Source: WTFY01 sp965205275 (GTDB taxonomy: Bacteria; Pseudomonadota; Gammaproteobacteria; UBA4575). From it: DNA of 64,000 nt. Position numbers and translations under genes: made by a program. This document shows, in pieces, positions 34,601 through 42,739 of the stretch. The notes beneath the pieces are model-generated. The model did not search any database. It saw only the letters and a list, made by a program, of their open reading frames with translations, and was not told the DNA's origin. The stretch lies in assembly GCA_965205275.1 (NCBI GenBank), contig OZ242168.1, forward strand, positions 1,426,001 through 1,490,000, given 5' to 3'. Positions within the stretch are counted from its first letter, which is position 1; every line of letters starts with the position of its first letter.

Positions 34601-36244
34601 ATGGTCAACTTTAAACCTCTGTCATTCCTCATTGCCGGTGCAATGCTGATGCTTGCGCAAGGTGCTGGAGCGGTGGGCTTTCCCGGTGTCCCCAACACCC
34701 ATTTTAGCCCCCACAACAAAATGGCGCCTGACCATACGAATCTCGGCGAGGCGTTTGCCAATGGCAAACTTGATTTCTGGACACGCCTGCGCTTTGAAGA
34801 CGTAGACGAGGATGCCCCTGTCGGCGCAGACGATGCCGATGCATTAGCCTGGCGTACTGCGATCGGTTATACCACGGGGCGATATCATGGCTGGTATGGA
34901 CGCCTGGAAGCGGAATTCAGCCGCATACTGGGTTCAGACAGAGCACTGAATATTGATACAGACGTGAGGCTTCCTCCTTTACTGCCGGTAAACCGTATGA
35001 ACGAGGGTCATGCCATTATCCCGGACAACGATTTCGAAGAGATCAACGAGGCCTATATCGGCTGGCGTAGTCCGACCGGTGGCTGCCCCAACTCACCGGA
35101 CCCTTGTGACGGCACCTTTTCATTCAAGCTGGGTCGCCAGACTGTCATCTACGATAATCACCGATGGATTGGTGATGTGATATGGCGTAATAACAACGTA
35201 TCTTTTGATGCACTCAGGGTTGACAAGTCCTTCAAAAATCTGGGGCTCTCCTACACCTACCTTGACAAGGTCAAGCGGCTGTTCGGTGAGGATTCAGTAT
35301 TCAACGAATGGGATATGGATGATTCCCACCTCGTCAACGTCTCCTACAAGATTCCGGGGGTCGGAAAACTGGTCGCGTATGGCTATCTGCTGGACTTTGA
35401 GGACAACCACCGAACACCCTTTGTAGAAGGTACCGGTACGCATGCTCCAGCAGCTGTGACCCCAGCCAGCCTCGCCGCACTCAAAGCAAAACTAGCTGGC
35501 AGTGACCCTGGTACTACTGTCCTTCCCAATGGTTTGACTCTTGCTGCTGCGATAAAGATGCAAACCATGGGATTAGCCGTAAGAGGTGTGAGTCGCAACC
35601 TCTTTGATTCGGACACCTATGGTGTGCGTTTCACAGGTAGACACGAAATTAGTGACTCGCTGGATTTTTTGACTGAATTTGAGTGGGCCAATCAAGACCC
35701 CTCCAACGATGCGGATGACGCACTGGATGACAATGATTATTACAACATTGAATTGGGGGTCAGGTTTGGGGGTACCAGGGTCGATAACATAGGTTTTCTG
35801 CCAGTTGGTGAACCTACCTATCAAATAAGAGTAGGTCATGAGGTCTTGGAAGGTAACGGCGTTAATGCCCTACAAACTCCTTTGGCTACAGTGCATGCCT
35901 TCAACGGCTGGGCTGATAAGTTTGTTGGCGGTCCTGGTGGTTCGCAAACCCCTCCGGGTGGCATCGAAGACACCAGTGTTACTTTACAAATCTTGGGTCT
36001 TTTCGGTAACGTAATTGGCAAAAATAAGATTGTCGTTAATTATCACGACTACAGTACAGATAGATCATACATGCAAGGAACCAACCGCATTTCTGATTAT
36101 GGAGACGAATGGGGCGTACTGTGGGGTAAGCCCATCGGCAAAAAACTTCTGCTTGCACTAAAATATGCGGACTTCGACAGTGAGGACGGATTCTCCACTG
36201 ATACCCAGAAGTTTTGGGCACTGCTCCAGTACCGCTGGAAATAA
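34601..36244 (+). CDS. Outer-membrane porin, alginate-export-like barrel
   Basis: A 547-residue exported protein with signal peptide (MVNFKPLSFLIAGAMLMLAQGAGA) and a large beta-barrel. Opening strands GKLDFWTRLRFEDVDED and AIGYTTGRYHGWYGRLEAEFSRI, the central FKLGRQTVIYDNHRWIG, and the closing WALLQYRWK resemble porins of the alginate-export class found in many environmental proteobacteria. A long loop with few strands lies near residues 280-330. GGGAGGAG precedes ATG 34601. It has its own terminator. The codon use is more A+T-rich toward the 3' half. Substrate unknown; its nearness to the thiocyanate cluster makes an anion such as thiocyanate possible. Confidence 0.82.
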   Translation: MVNFKPLSFLIAGAMLMLAQGAGAVGFPGVPNTHFSPHNKMAPDHTNLGEAFANGKLDFWTRLRFEDVDEDAPVGADDADALAWRTAIGYTTGRYHGWYGRLEAEFSRILGSDRALNIDTDVRLPPLLPVNRMNEGHAIIPDNDFEEINEAYIGWRSPTGGCPNSPDPCDGTFSFKLGRQTVIYDNHRWIGDVIWRNNNVSFDALRVDKSFKNLGLSYTYLDKVKRLFGEDSVFNEWDMDDSHLVNVSYKIPGVGKLVAYGYLLDFEDNHRTPFVEGTGTHAPAAVTPASLAALKAKLAGSDPGTTVLPNGLTLAAAIKMQTMGLAVRGVSRNLFDSDTYGVRFTGRHEISDSLDFLTEFEWANQDPSNDADDALDDNDYYNIELGVRFGGTRVDNIGFLPVGEPTYQIRVGHEVLEGNGVNALQTPLATVHAFNGWADKFVGGPGGSQTPPGGIEDTSVTLQILGLFGNVIGKNKIVVNYHDYSTDRSYMQGTNRISDYGDEWGVLWGKPIGKKLLLALKYADFDSEDGFSTDTQKFWALLQYRWK

Positions 36245-36283
36245 CAGGTCCCTTTGCTGAAAGGCAAATCATCACACGAAACC

Positions 36284-36315
36284 AGAGGGGTGCAATTTGC
36301 ACCCCTCTTTTTTTT
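36284..36315 (+). terminator. Rho-independent terminator after the porin gene
   Basis: An 11-bp stem, AGAGGGGTGCA with TGCACCCCTCT, a 3-nt loop and a run of eight T residues, 40 bp after the porin stop. This is the clearest terminator in the window. Confidence 0.92.
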
Positions 36316-36356
36316 GACCAAAAATACTTTTCTGCTGTTTAACTCTTTACTTACTA

Positions 36357-36819
36357 ATGTCACACCTGCGTGAAATAAGATCTGCACATTATCAAATTCC
36401 AGTGTTGATATTGCTGTTATTCACCATCCTGATACACCCATCAACAGCGGCTTCCAAAACCAGGACAATGGCACAAGTGATTTCTGTCCATGACGGCGAT
36501 ACGTTCAAGGCAGAAGCGGTATGGCCGGGCTTAATCTGGGAAGGCAAAATCAGGGTGGAAGAGGTAGACACTCGCGAACTTAAGGGAAAATGTGACCAGG
36601 AGCGCGAACCAGCCATCACGGCGTGCGAGAAAAGATGAGCAAAACCGTCCGTTGGAAAACGTGAAAATTGGCAAATACGCTGGCAGGCTTGTGACAACGG
36701 TGCTGCCGGAAGACGGGTCCAGCCTGGCAGACATTTTAATTGAAGCAGGTCTTGGTCTTGGGCATCCTTATACAGGAGGGCAAAAACAATCATGGAGCGA
36801 CCCACCAGAAAAGAATTAA
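36357..36819 (+). pseudogene. Thermonuclease (SNase) family gene, frameshifted remnant
   Basis: The first frame begins with a signal peptide (IPVLILLLFTILIHPSTA) and the nuclease opening MAQVISVHDGDTFKAE ... KIRVEEVDTRELKGKC, then stops at 36636. The family end continues in another frame from about 36600: NVKIGKYAGRLVTTVL, then SLADILIEAGLGLGHPYTGG, ending at 36819. The middle that links E-P-A-I-T-A to the arginine loop seems shortened as well. It would have been a secreted Ca-dependent nuclease; now probably inactive unless the break is a sequencing error. Confidence 0.75.
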
Positions 36820-37311
36820 AACGAAAACCGCGGTAATTGATTTGCAGCCCTATAATTCTGACTGGCCCAAGCAATGCAGGGACTTTTATTCCCGAGTAGT
36901 ACTTCCCGTCTCGCAATCTTTTCTGCAGTCCGGCCAATGGGAAATGACTGGCTCCTGCAGTCGCAGTTTCATGATAACTGGATGAATCGTCATCTGAAAC
37001 CAGGCAACATCGTGCCAACATTCACAAAGTATACTTTAATTCGGAATCTTTCACGGTCGCATAATGTTCGAAACAGCCAGAGATTGTCGGTTTCCCTGCT
37101 GTCAATAATGGAGGTACATACACAGGCAAGAGATATTTACAAGACGGCTACCAATGAATACAACGATGTTACATAGCCAACTTCAGGCAAGGTTCATAGC
37201 GATACACACAACTATAACCCACCACCAATTTCACATATCTGGATCAGGCTTCATTTCGGCAACAGCATTACCCGCAGGTGAATACCTGTGATTGGCAAAA
37301 AACATGAGCCT
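36820..37311. other. Non-coding gap between nuclease remnant and thiocyanate cluster
   Basis: About 490 bp with no protein I can support. Open frames in both directions are present but have no start signals, family motifs or coding bias. No repeats were seen. Confidence 0.5.
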
Positions 37312-37340
37312 TGGCGGATGGTCGAAATGACCATCCGCCA
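37312..37340 (-). terminator. Strong hairpin ending the thiocyanate hydrolase operon
   Basis: Perfect 12-bp stem, TGGCGGATGGTC with GACCATCCGCCA and loop of 5 nt, 39 bp beyond the cbtB stop. Read on the minus strand, a run of six T residues follows 9 nt after the stem (CATGTTTTTTGCC), so termination is likely for that strand. Confidence 0.78.
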
Positions 37341-37379
37341 GACACAGAGAGATTAATTCGCTAAGGAATTCTTACTGAC

Positions 37380-37568
37380 TTAGTGGCAAGGAAAAGCCTG
37401 GGAATGGCGAATATCATGGGCCGCATTGTGCACCGCAGCCGAATTCGCAAAACCCACACCAAACAGGATCACGGCCCCCAACAAAAAAGCAGCGGCAATC
37501 TGCAAAGGCCGCCATGTCGTTGTCTTCGAAATCGTTGCATCACGCACGATTGCTGTCTGATTTTGCAT
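37380..37568 (-). CDS. cbtB: CbtB-family cobalt transporter subunit, without cbtA
   Basis: A 62-residue membrane protein with one helix (LQIAAAFLLGAVILFGVGFA) and the CbtB C-terminal metal motif HNAAHDIRHSQAFPCH. GGAGGAGA precedes the ATG. It follows the ABC permease gene by 57 bp on the same strand and is the last gene before a hairpin terminator, so it seems part of the thiocyanate operon. CbtB normally works with the multi-helix CbtA; here no cbtA is adjacent, but a cbtB-cbtA pair lies at 49.5 kb. Supplying cobalt for thiocyanate hydrolase is the obvious inferred role. Confidence 0.85.
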   Translation of the reverse strand: MQNQTAIVRDATISKTTTWRPLQIAAAFLLGAVILFGVGFANSAAVHNAAHDIRHSQAFPCH

Positions 37569-37625
37569 AGTTATATCTCCTCCGATTAATTAAAACTTCT
37601 AATACGCTGTAAATTCATCCGGTAC

Positions 37626-38480
37626 TCATCCTGAGTGGTGCCAGCTGTAACGCCGAATCAGCATCGCGCAGGAACTGTCAAGGATGTAGCCCATCACCCC
37701 AATGGTAAGTACCATTGCAGTGAGATGGTCATAGGAAAGCGTCTCCCTGGCATCCGCAATGGAATAGCCCAGTCCGGAAGTCACCCCCAGAAATTCTGCC
37801 GGTACCAGCACGATCCATCCGACACCCAAAGCGAGTCGAACGCCGGTCAGAATATCGAACATGATCGCCGGCAGGATAATCTGCGTCACCATATGCCAGG
37901 GCTTGGCGCCAAGGTTGCGGGCAACCTTGAACCAGGCCGGGTCCACTTTGGCCAGGCCTGCGGCCGTTGCAAACACCACCGGCCAGACCGCGGCAATCGA
38001 GATGAGAAATACAATCGCTCCGTTCCATGTGGCAAACACAATCACCGCAATGGGCTCCCAGGAGAGTGGGCTGATCATCCGTACCAACTGAAACGGTGAG
38101 TTGCTCAACTCGCGAAAGAGCTTGCTACGGCCAAGCAGGATACCGATGGGCACACCGACGATAATCGCAATGAAAAGCCCGGCGCCCAGACGGTAACCAC
38201 TGGTCGTGACGGCCGCTTGGATCTTGCCCTGTGCAAACAGGTGTGGAAACGCTTGAAACGTCGGGATCGGCCCGAAGTCTTTAAAGTTTGTCGTATCGGG
38301 GTTGATCTCAATGAGATACCCCCCAAACCACCAAAGCACGAACAGGATCGCAAGACCGGCGCACCAGTTGAACAGACTCTTGCCCATCGACTTTACGATG
38401 GCTGTGTTCTGTTGCGCAGTCCTTATAGGTGGTGCCGCAGCATCTGCACCTATATCGACCAGTTTATCTCCATTGCTCAA
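37626..38480 (-). CDS. ABC importer permease, nitrate/taurine/cyanate type
   Basis: A 284-residue inner-membrane permease with about six helices and the EAA-type cytoplasmic loop AAGLAKVDPAWFKVARNLGAKPWHMVTQIILPAIMFDILTGVRLALG near 170-215. The start is TTG 38480, whose bases overlap the TGA stop of the binding-protein gene (TTGA), indicating translational coupling. It belongs to the NrtB/SsuC/CynB group. Together with the two upstream genes it forms a complete importer inside the thiocyanate hydrolase operon; thiocyanate or cyanate is the inferred cargo. Confidence 0.87.
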   Translation of the reverse strand: MSNGDKLVDIGADAAAPPIRTAQQNTAIVKSMGKSLFNWCAGLAILFVLWWFGGYLIEINPDTTNFKDFGPIPTFQAFPHLFAQGKIQAAVTTSGYRLGAGLFIAIIVGVPIGILLGRSKLFRELSNSPFQLVRMISPLSWEPIAVIVFATWNGAIVFLISIAAVWPVVFATAAGLAKVDPAWFKVARNLGAKPWHMVTQIILPAIMFDILTGVRLALGVGWIVLVPAEFLGVTSGLGYSIADARETLSYDHLTAMVLTIGVMGYILDSSCAMLIRRYSWHHSG

Positions 38481-39766
38481 AGTTCGAACACCTCCGTACG
38501 GATATATGGATCGCCTTCTGTCGGTACGCTTGCGTCATTCCTCCACTTGGGATTGGCTTCCAGCGCCGCTTTTACGTAGTCGTAATTGACAAGGTCATCG
38601 GCCACGTGCTCAGGGGTCAGGGTGTCAAGGAATCTCGCATCCCCCGTGACAACCGTTTCTTTCAGGTCGCTGACAACGAGTTCTGTCGCAGACCGGTAGG
38701 GCCAGGCCTGGAAGTCAATACGGTTCTGGTTCCACTCCGGATGCTTGATCGCCAGCGGATTCTTGTAGTAGGCCGGGTCGTAGAACATCATGGCCCGTTT
38801 CACAACCTCTTTCGGGACCGGCAGGTAGCCCTTGCCGTCACGCGAAAGCACTTCTGCCATCTCCTCCCGGTTCTCGGCGAGATGAATCTGCGCTCGGACC
38901 ACAGCGTTATGCACCCCTTGTGCCCAGGCGGCACGATCGGGATCCATGGCGTCTTCTTCATGCATCACCACCACGCAGCATGGGTGTCCTTTCCAGGCAT
39001 CCCCTGTAAAGCGCAGCACCTTTCCACCGGCCTTGAGTTCGCCCAGCGCGTTAAACGGTTCGGCTACACAATAGCCGTCAATCGTTCCTGCTGCGAGCGC
39101 AGGCGGCATGGAAGGCGGCGCCAGAACGAGGTAGTTACACTCATCCGGTGCCAGTTTTGCAGACTGCGGCTTGATTACCGGTTTGATGCCGGCGGCCTTC
39201 ATGATCCTTTGCGAGACAATGTTGTGGATCGAGTACCAGTACGGTACGGCAAACTGCTTGCCGCCGAAGTCCTTGGGTTCATTGATGCCACTCTTCTTGC
39301 CGACCAGTACCGCCGAACCGTTGGTATGGTCCCAGGCCGTGACCTTGATGGGATACTTGTTGTTGTAGCGCATCCACACCGGAATCGGAATCAGCATGTG
39401 TGTCAGGTTGAACCGATGCGCTGCGAAGGCCTCCACCAGTGGCGACCAGCCACGAATAAGTGTCGGCTTCACGGAATCGATGCCTTCATCCTTGAAGTAC
39501 CCCTGGTCATGCGCGATCAGCAGGGCCGCCGCATCGGTGATGGGGATATAGCCGATCTTGATCACCGGATCCCATTTTCTCTTGGCCAAGGCAGGCATCG
39601 GCAAGGCACTTGCTCCGCCGAGGGCAGCAAGTCCCCCTACCTGGAGCAATTCACGCCGGTTGATACCGGTCCCCAGTACCCCCTTGAACAGCGGGTCATA
39701 TTCTATGGCAAGCTTGGGATCATCCTGCTGTATCCCGTCGCCATGTTTCTCGTAGATTTTCTTCAT
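38477..39766 (-). CDS. ABC importer substrate-binding protein with twin-arginine signal
   Basis: A 429-residue periplasmic binding protein of the CmpA/NrtA/SsuA class. After a 35-residue N-terminal lead it carries NRRELLQVGGLAALGGASA, a twin-arginine-type signal, then KIGYIPITDAAALLIAHDQGYF, the usual opening of this family. The sequence GVHNAVVRAQIHLAEN and the C-terminal lobe with FYDPAYYKNP are family-like. GAGGAATT precedes ATG 39766. It heads the ABC permease gene. Tat export is unusual for such proteins but is known in NrtA/CmpA relatives. Cargo is inferred from context only. Confidence 0.88.
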   Translation of the reverse strand: MKKIYEKHGDGIQQDDPKLAIEYDPLFKGVLGTGINRRELLQVGGLAALGGASALPMPALAKRKWDPVIKIGYIPITDAAALLIAHDQGYFKDEGIDSVKPTLIRGWSPLVEAFAAHRFNLTHMLIPIPVWMRYNNKYPIKVTAWDHTNGSAVLVGKKSGINEPKDFGGKQFAVPYWYSIHNIVSQRIMKAAGIKPVIKPQSAKLAPDECNYLVLAPPSMPPALAAGTIDGYCVAEPFNALGELKAGGKVLRFTGDAWKGHPCCVVVMHEEDAMDPDRAAWAQGVHNAVVRAQIHLAENREEMAEVLSRDGKGYLPVPKEVVKRAMMFYDPAYYKNPLAIKHPEWNQNRIDFQAWPYRSATELVVSDLKETVVTGDARFLDTLTPEHVADDLVNYDYVKAALEANPKWRNDASVPTEGDPYIRTEVFEL

Positions 39767-39832
39767 GTCGGAATTCCTCTCATCGTTACTCTCATGGTTA
39801 ATAGGATCTGAAGTGCACTTTCAGACATTATT

Positions 39833-40666
39833 TCAACTGCCGACCAGTTCGGCATTCGATGCAGCATCACTGTCTATTTCCGTATCGGGACTGTCGTCGT
39901 CCGACACGCCTGCCGCATCGTGGAAAATTTGCATCAGGCTGGTACGCATCGCCTGAACCTTAGGATCCTGTCTTTCACGCGGATCGTCAAGGTCCACCTT
40001 GAAGTCATGTACAATCTTGCCCGGTGACCCGGCCATCACCAGGGCACGATCGGCCATGATGACCGCTTCGTCAATGTCGTGGGTGACCATGACCAGATTG
40101 AAACCCAGCTGCTTCGAAATGGCCCGGACATCTTTTTGCAGGGTGGCGCGGGTAAAGGCGTCCAGCGCCGAAAAAGGTTCATCCAGAAGCAACAGATCGG
40201 GCTCCATCACCAGAGAACGCGCAAGCGCGACGCGCTGCTGCTGTCCACCCGAAAGGTCTTGTGTATTGTTCTTTGCAAATTCGTCAAGATGCACCAGATT
40301 GACCACCTCGGTAACCCGTTCCTTGATTTTATGGCGAGGCCAGTGGGCAAAACGCAAACCGGTACCGACATTTTGCTCAACCGTCATCCAGGGAAAGAGA
40401 TGCGGCGCCTGGAACATCATGACCCATCGCGACGAGGGTTCCGTAACATCTTTTTCATTGAGACGGACAATGCCGCTCGTTTTATCCAGCAAACCGGCCA
40501 GGATATGCAGAAGGGTCGATTTGCCACATCCGGACCGCCCGATAATAACCAGCGCTTCCCTGGATTGGGCCTCGATATTGACGTTCTCAAAAGTAACGGG
40601 ACTCTTCGCCGTATAACGGTGCGTAAGATCCTCGATCCTGATGTGTACGCCTGTACGTTCTTCCAT
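39833..40666 (-). CDS. ABC importer ATP-binding protein
   Basis: A 277-residue ATPase of the NrtD/SsuB/TauB group. Walker A GRSGCGKST near 43, Q-loop MFQAPHLFPW near 84, ABC signature LSGGQQQRVALARSL near 139, Walker B LLLLDEPFSALD near 159 and the switch histidine VTHDIDEAV near 194 are all intact. A 45-residue acidic tail (DDDSPDTEIDSDAASNAE) follows the core. It is separated from the DsrE-like gene by 137 bp and from the binding-protein gene by 66 bp. Confidence 0.93.
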   Translation of the reverse strand: MEERTGVHIRIEDLTHRYTAKSPVTFENVNIEAQSREALVIIGRSGCGKSTLLHILAGLLDKTSGIVRLNEKDVTEPSSRWVMMFQAPHLFPWMTVEQNVGTGLRFAHWPRHKIKERVTEVVNLVHLDEFAKNNTQDLSGGQQQRVALARSLVMEPDLLLLDEPFSALDAFTRATLQKDVRAISKQLGFNLVMVTHDIDEAVIMADRALVMAGSPGKIVHDFKVDLDDPRERQDPKVQAMRTSLMQIFHDAAGVSDDDSPDTEIDSDAASNAELVGS

Positions 40667-40803
40667 ATGTGTTCCCTGCTTCTGTGCCGGTCTTTACGTA
40701 CTGTAAATCGACGTTTCATTCGCTTTACATACCCTTGCAGGCACTAAAATCCAAGCTAAAACCGAGCCCGTTTCATTTGGGTTCAACTCCTCATTTCATG
40801 CTG

Positions 40804-41166
40804 TCATTCCGCGATAATCTTGTCTGACCACTCCACGTCCTCGACAAAAGTGTCAGGGTTGCCAGGCTGTGCACCGGCTTTCGCCATATCCTCTTCACTC
40901 ACCCCTCGAGCCCTTGAGCACGCGCCACAGCATTCTATCCGGACCCCGTTGCCGATCGCCTCGTCCCATTGTTCGGCCACGGATGGCCAGCCAAGGGGCA
41001 CCATGTTTTCACGCACGACGGGCCGCGCCAGACACACGGCTTCTCCAAGCAGGAAAATCCGAACCTCATGGCCTGCACTGGCCAGCGCGTTCGAATGTCC
41101 AAACACCATGGCCGCCCGTGTCGGGTCGTCGCTTCCCCATGAAGACTTCATGAATATATTTGCCAT
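40804..41166 (-). CDS. DsrE-like sulfurtransferase-fold protein
   Basis: A 120-residue DsrE/DsrF-like protein. N-terminal SSWGSDDPTRAAMVFGHSNALASAGHEVRIFLLGEAV is the usual beta-alpha-beta opening, and GVRIECCGACSRARGVSEEDM near 78 holds three cysteines at the position where DsrE-type proteins carry the persulfide cysteine. It lies between the thiocyanate hydrolase maturation gene and the importer genes. A role in receiving or relaying the reduced sulfur released from thiocyanate (carbonyl sulfide, then sulfide) is inferred from context; no direct evidence. Confidence 0.8.
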   Translation of the reverse strand: MANIFMKSSWGSDDPTRAAMVFGHSNALASAGHEVRIFLLGEAVCLARPVVRENMVPLGWPSVAEQWDEAIGNGVRIECCGACSRARGVSEEDMAKAGAQPGNPDTFVEDVEWSDKIIAE

Positions 41167-41249
41167 AAACTTAATTATTCCTTACTTTTACGTTTTTCTG
41201 TCACACTTTTTCATCAACAATACGCTGACTCCGGGAAGCATACACTCCG

Positions 41250-41639
41250 TCAGACGCGATTGAGGCGTTCGTCGACATACTTCATGCGAAGCGCCAGTTC
41301 ATCTTCATCAATCAGGCCGCGCCGGATCATCGAATGGGCAAGGGCCAGGAGCTGGCGCTCCGGATACGGAACATCCTGGTACAGCGTCTCGGAGAGCTCA
41401 TCTTCCTCATTGCGGCGTTCCAGCACAGGAAGCGCACAGTTTTCAGCGGAAAGCGCCTCACAGGTCGAGTCCAGGTTAAGCTTCCATGGGGGATCGGGGT
41501 TTTCCACCCCGTATTGCCTGGCCAGGTCCTCCCATGCTCTTCCTTGCCTGCGAATCTTCTCGAGCAGTGAAATCGAAGAAAATTCCGATTGCGGGTCGGT
41601 CAAACCGGCTTCGGAAGCTTTTTTCTCCGGGGCAGCCAT
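41250..41639 (-). CDS. Thiocyanate hydrolase activator (P15K-like)
   Basis: A 129-residue, acidic, mostly helical protein related to nitrile hydratase accessory proteins. Segments FSSISLLEKIRRQGRAWEDLARQYGVENPDPPWKLNLDSTCEAL and YPERQLLALAHSMIRRGLIDEDELALRM resemble the NHase beta N-terminal and activator fold. From memory, Thiobacillus P15K promotes cobalt insertion into thiocyanate hydrolase and is encoded after scnC, exactly as here. ATG 41639 follows AGGAA; ATG 41657 would overlap scnC. CALPVLERR contains one cysteine that could take part in cobalt transfer. Confidence 0.82.
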   Translation of the reverse strand: MAAPEKKASEAGLTDPQSEFSSISLLEKIRRQGRAWEDLARQYGVENPDPPWKLNLDSTCEALSAENCALPVLERRNEEDELSETLYQDVPYPERQLLALAHSMIRRGLIDEDELALRMKYVDERLNRV

Positions 41640-41646
41640 CGCGTTC

Positions 41647-42339
41647 CTAGTGACCATGAACCGGGTTGGCCGCCTTGTGTACGGGCCGCTTGTCGTCTGC
41701 CTTGCGGTCCGGGTGCGGCAGGGCTACGCCCAGCATACAGTCACGCGTTACAATTTCGGCGAGCTGATCCTCGCTCCAGCCTTCCGTGCCTTCGGGGCGC
41801 ATCGGCATGACCATGAAACGGCACTTCTGGTTCGAGTCCTCAACCCGGACTTCTGTATCGGCAGGCACCTGCAGACCAAACTCTGCCAGCACCTGGCGTG
41901 GCCATCGGACCAGTCGGCGTCGATAATTCGGAGTCCGGTACCACTCGGGGGAATGACCCAGAATGGGCCTGGGGTAACACGAGCACAGCGTACACACCAC
42001 CACATGATGCACGGACGGGGTGTTTTCAAGGACGCGTAAATCGCAATAATCACTTGGCGTTCCGAATCCTGTCGGGTTCAGCCAGTCGACCCCCACTTCC
42101 TTGCTGGCCGCGAAGCCATCCTCCAGGGCACGTTTCTTGAATTCGGGATCGAGCCAGGACTTGGCAACCAGTCGTGCCGCCGGCAGCGGTCCTATGCTAT
42201 GTGCAAATTCCGCAAAGCGTCGATGATCTTCGGCACTGAAAAGGCCTTTCTCAATCGCCAGCTCACGAACAGCCACTTCCAGAACTTCGAAGTCGCTGAC
42301 CTCATCCACCATGGGTGCGGCTTTATGTTTCTCTGCCAT
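41647..42339 (-). CDS. scnC: Thiocyanate hydrolase gamma subunit
   Basis: The cobalt-binding subunit, 230 residues, equivalent to the nitrile hydratase alpha subunit. The metal-claw motif VCTLCSCYPRPILG lies near 110-123; in Thiobacillus thioparus the cysteines of this motif bind Co(III), two being oxidised to sulfenic and sulfinic acid. Tyrosine after the motif, in place of threonine/serine of common NHases, fits thiocyanate hydrolase. SEDQLAEIVTRDCMLGVALP near 195 is the C-terminal signature. Enzyme reaction: thiocyanate plus two waters to carbonyl sulfide, ammonia and hydroxide. ATG 42339 has an AGAGGA site. Confidence 0.96.
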   Translation of the reverse strand: MAEKHKAAPMVDEVSDFEVLEVAVRELAIEKGLFSAEDHRRFAEFAHSIGPLPAARLVAKSWLDPEFKKRALEDGFAASKEVGVDWLNPTGFGTPSDYCDLRVLENTPSVHHVVVCTLCSCYPRPILGHSPEWYRTPNYRRRLVRWPRQVLAEFGLQVPADTEVRVEDSNQKCRFMVMPMRPEGTEGWSEDQLAEIVTRDCMLGVALPHPDRKADDKRPVHKAANPVHGH

Positions 42340-42385
42340 AATTCTTTCCTCTCTATTCGGTTCGCTTTATCCGTTCCGGTCCGGG

Positions 42386-42739
42386 TTACGCCGACTCCAG
42401 CCAGCGTTCGGAAAACTCTGTCTGCAAGGTATCGTTCGCATAGGCATCCGGATATCCGGACCAGAGATCCTTCTGCCTGAAACGCACAATGTAGAACCAC
42501 TCGGGATCGTCAACGTTATCCCAGGCCTCGTCCTCAGGGGCGGGGCTTTCATGCGTCACCGCGGCCACGACACCCTCCGCACCCCGTGTATACACCTGAC
42601 ACCGGGTGTAGAAGATATCCGGCAAATCCTGGATGCGCACGCGATCACCGACGTTGAATTTGGGCGGGCCGGCTTCGCCTTGGAAACATTGGGGGTCGCC
42701 TTTCCCCGTAGCTTTTTCGGCGTGATGACTTCTACTCAT
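42386..42739 (-). CDS. scnA: Thiocyanate hydrolase alpha subunit
   Basis: A 117-residue subunit equal to the C-terminal SH3-like half of nitrile hydratase beta. FNVGDRVRIQDLPDIFYTRCQVYTRGAEGVV near 26, the region DPEWFYIVRFRQKDLW near 82 and the end TEFSERWLESA are the hallmarks. ATG 42739 overlaps the scnB stop by 8 nt, so translation is coupled; the frame is also open to 42760. HHAEKATGKGDPQCF is shared with known ScnA. Together with ScnB and ScnC it forms the heterotrimer unit of the enzyme. Confidence 0.95.
   Translation of the reverse strand: MSRSHHAEKATGKGDPQCFQGEAGPPKFNVGDRVRIQDLPDIFYTRCQVYTRGAEGVVAAVTHESPAPEDEAWDNVDDPEWFYIVRFRQKDLWSGYPDAYANDTLQTEFSERWLESA

Noticed and set aside
36392..37021. 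209-codon minus-strand open frame
   Set aside because: It runs antisense to the thermonuclease remnant, has no family motifs and no ribosome site.
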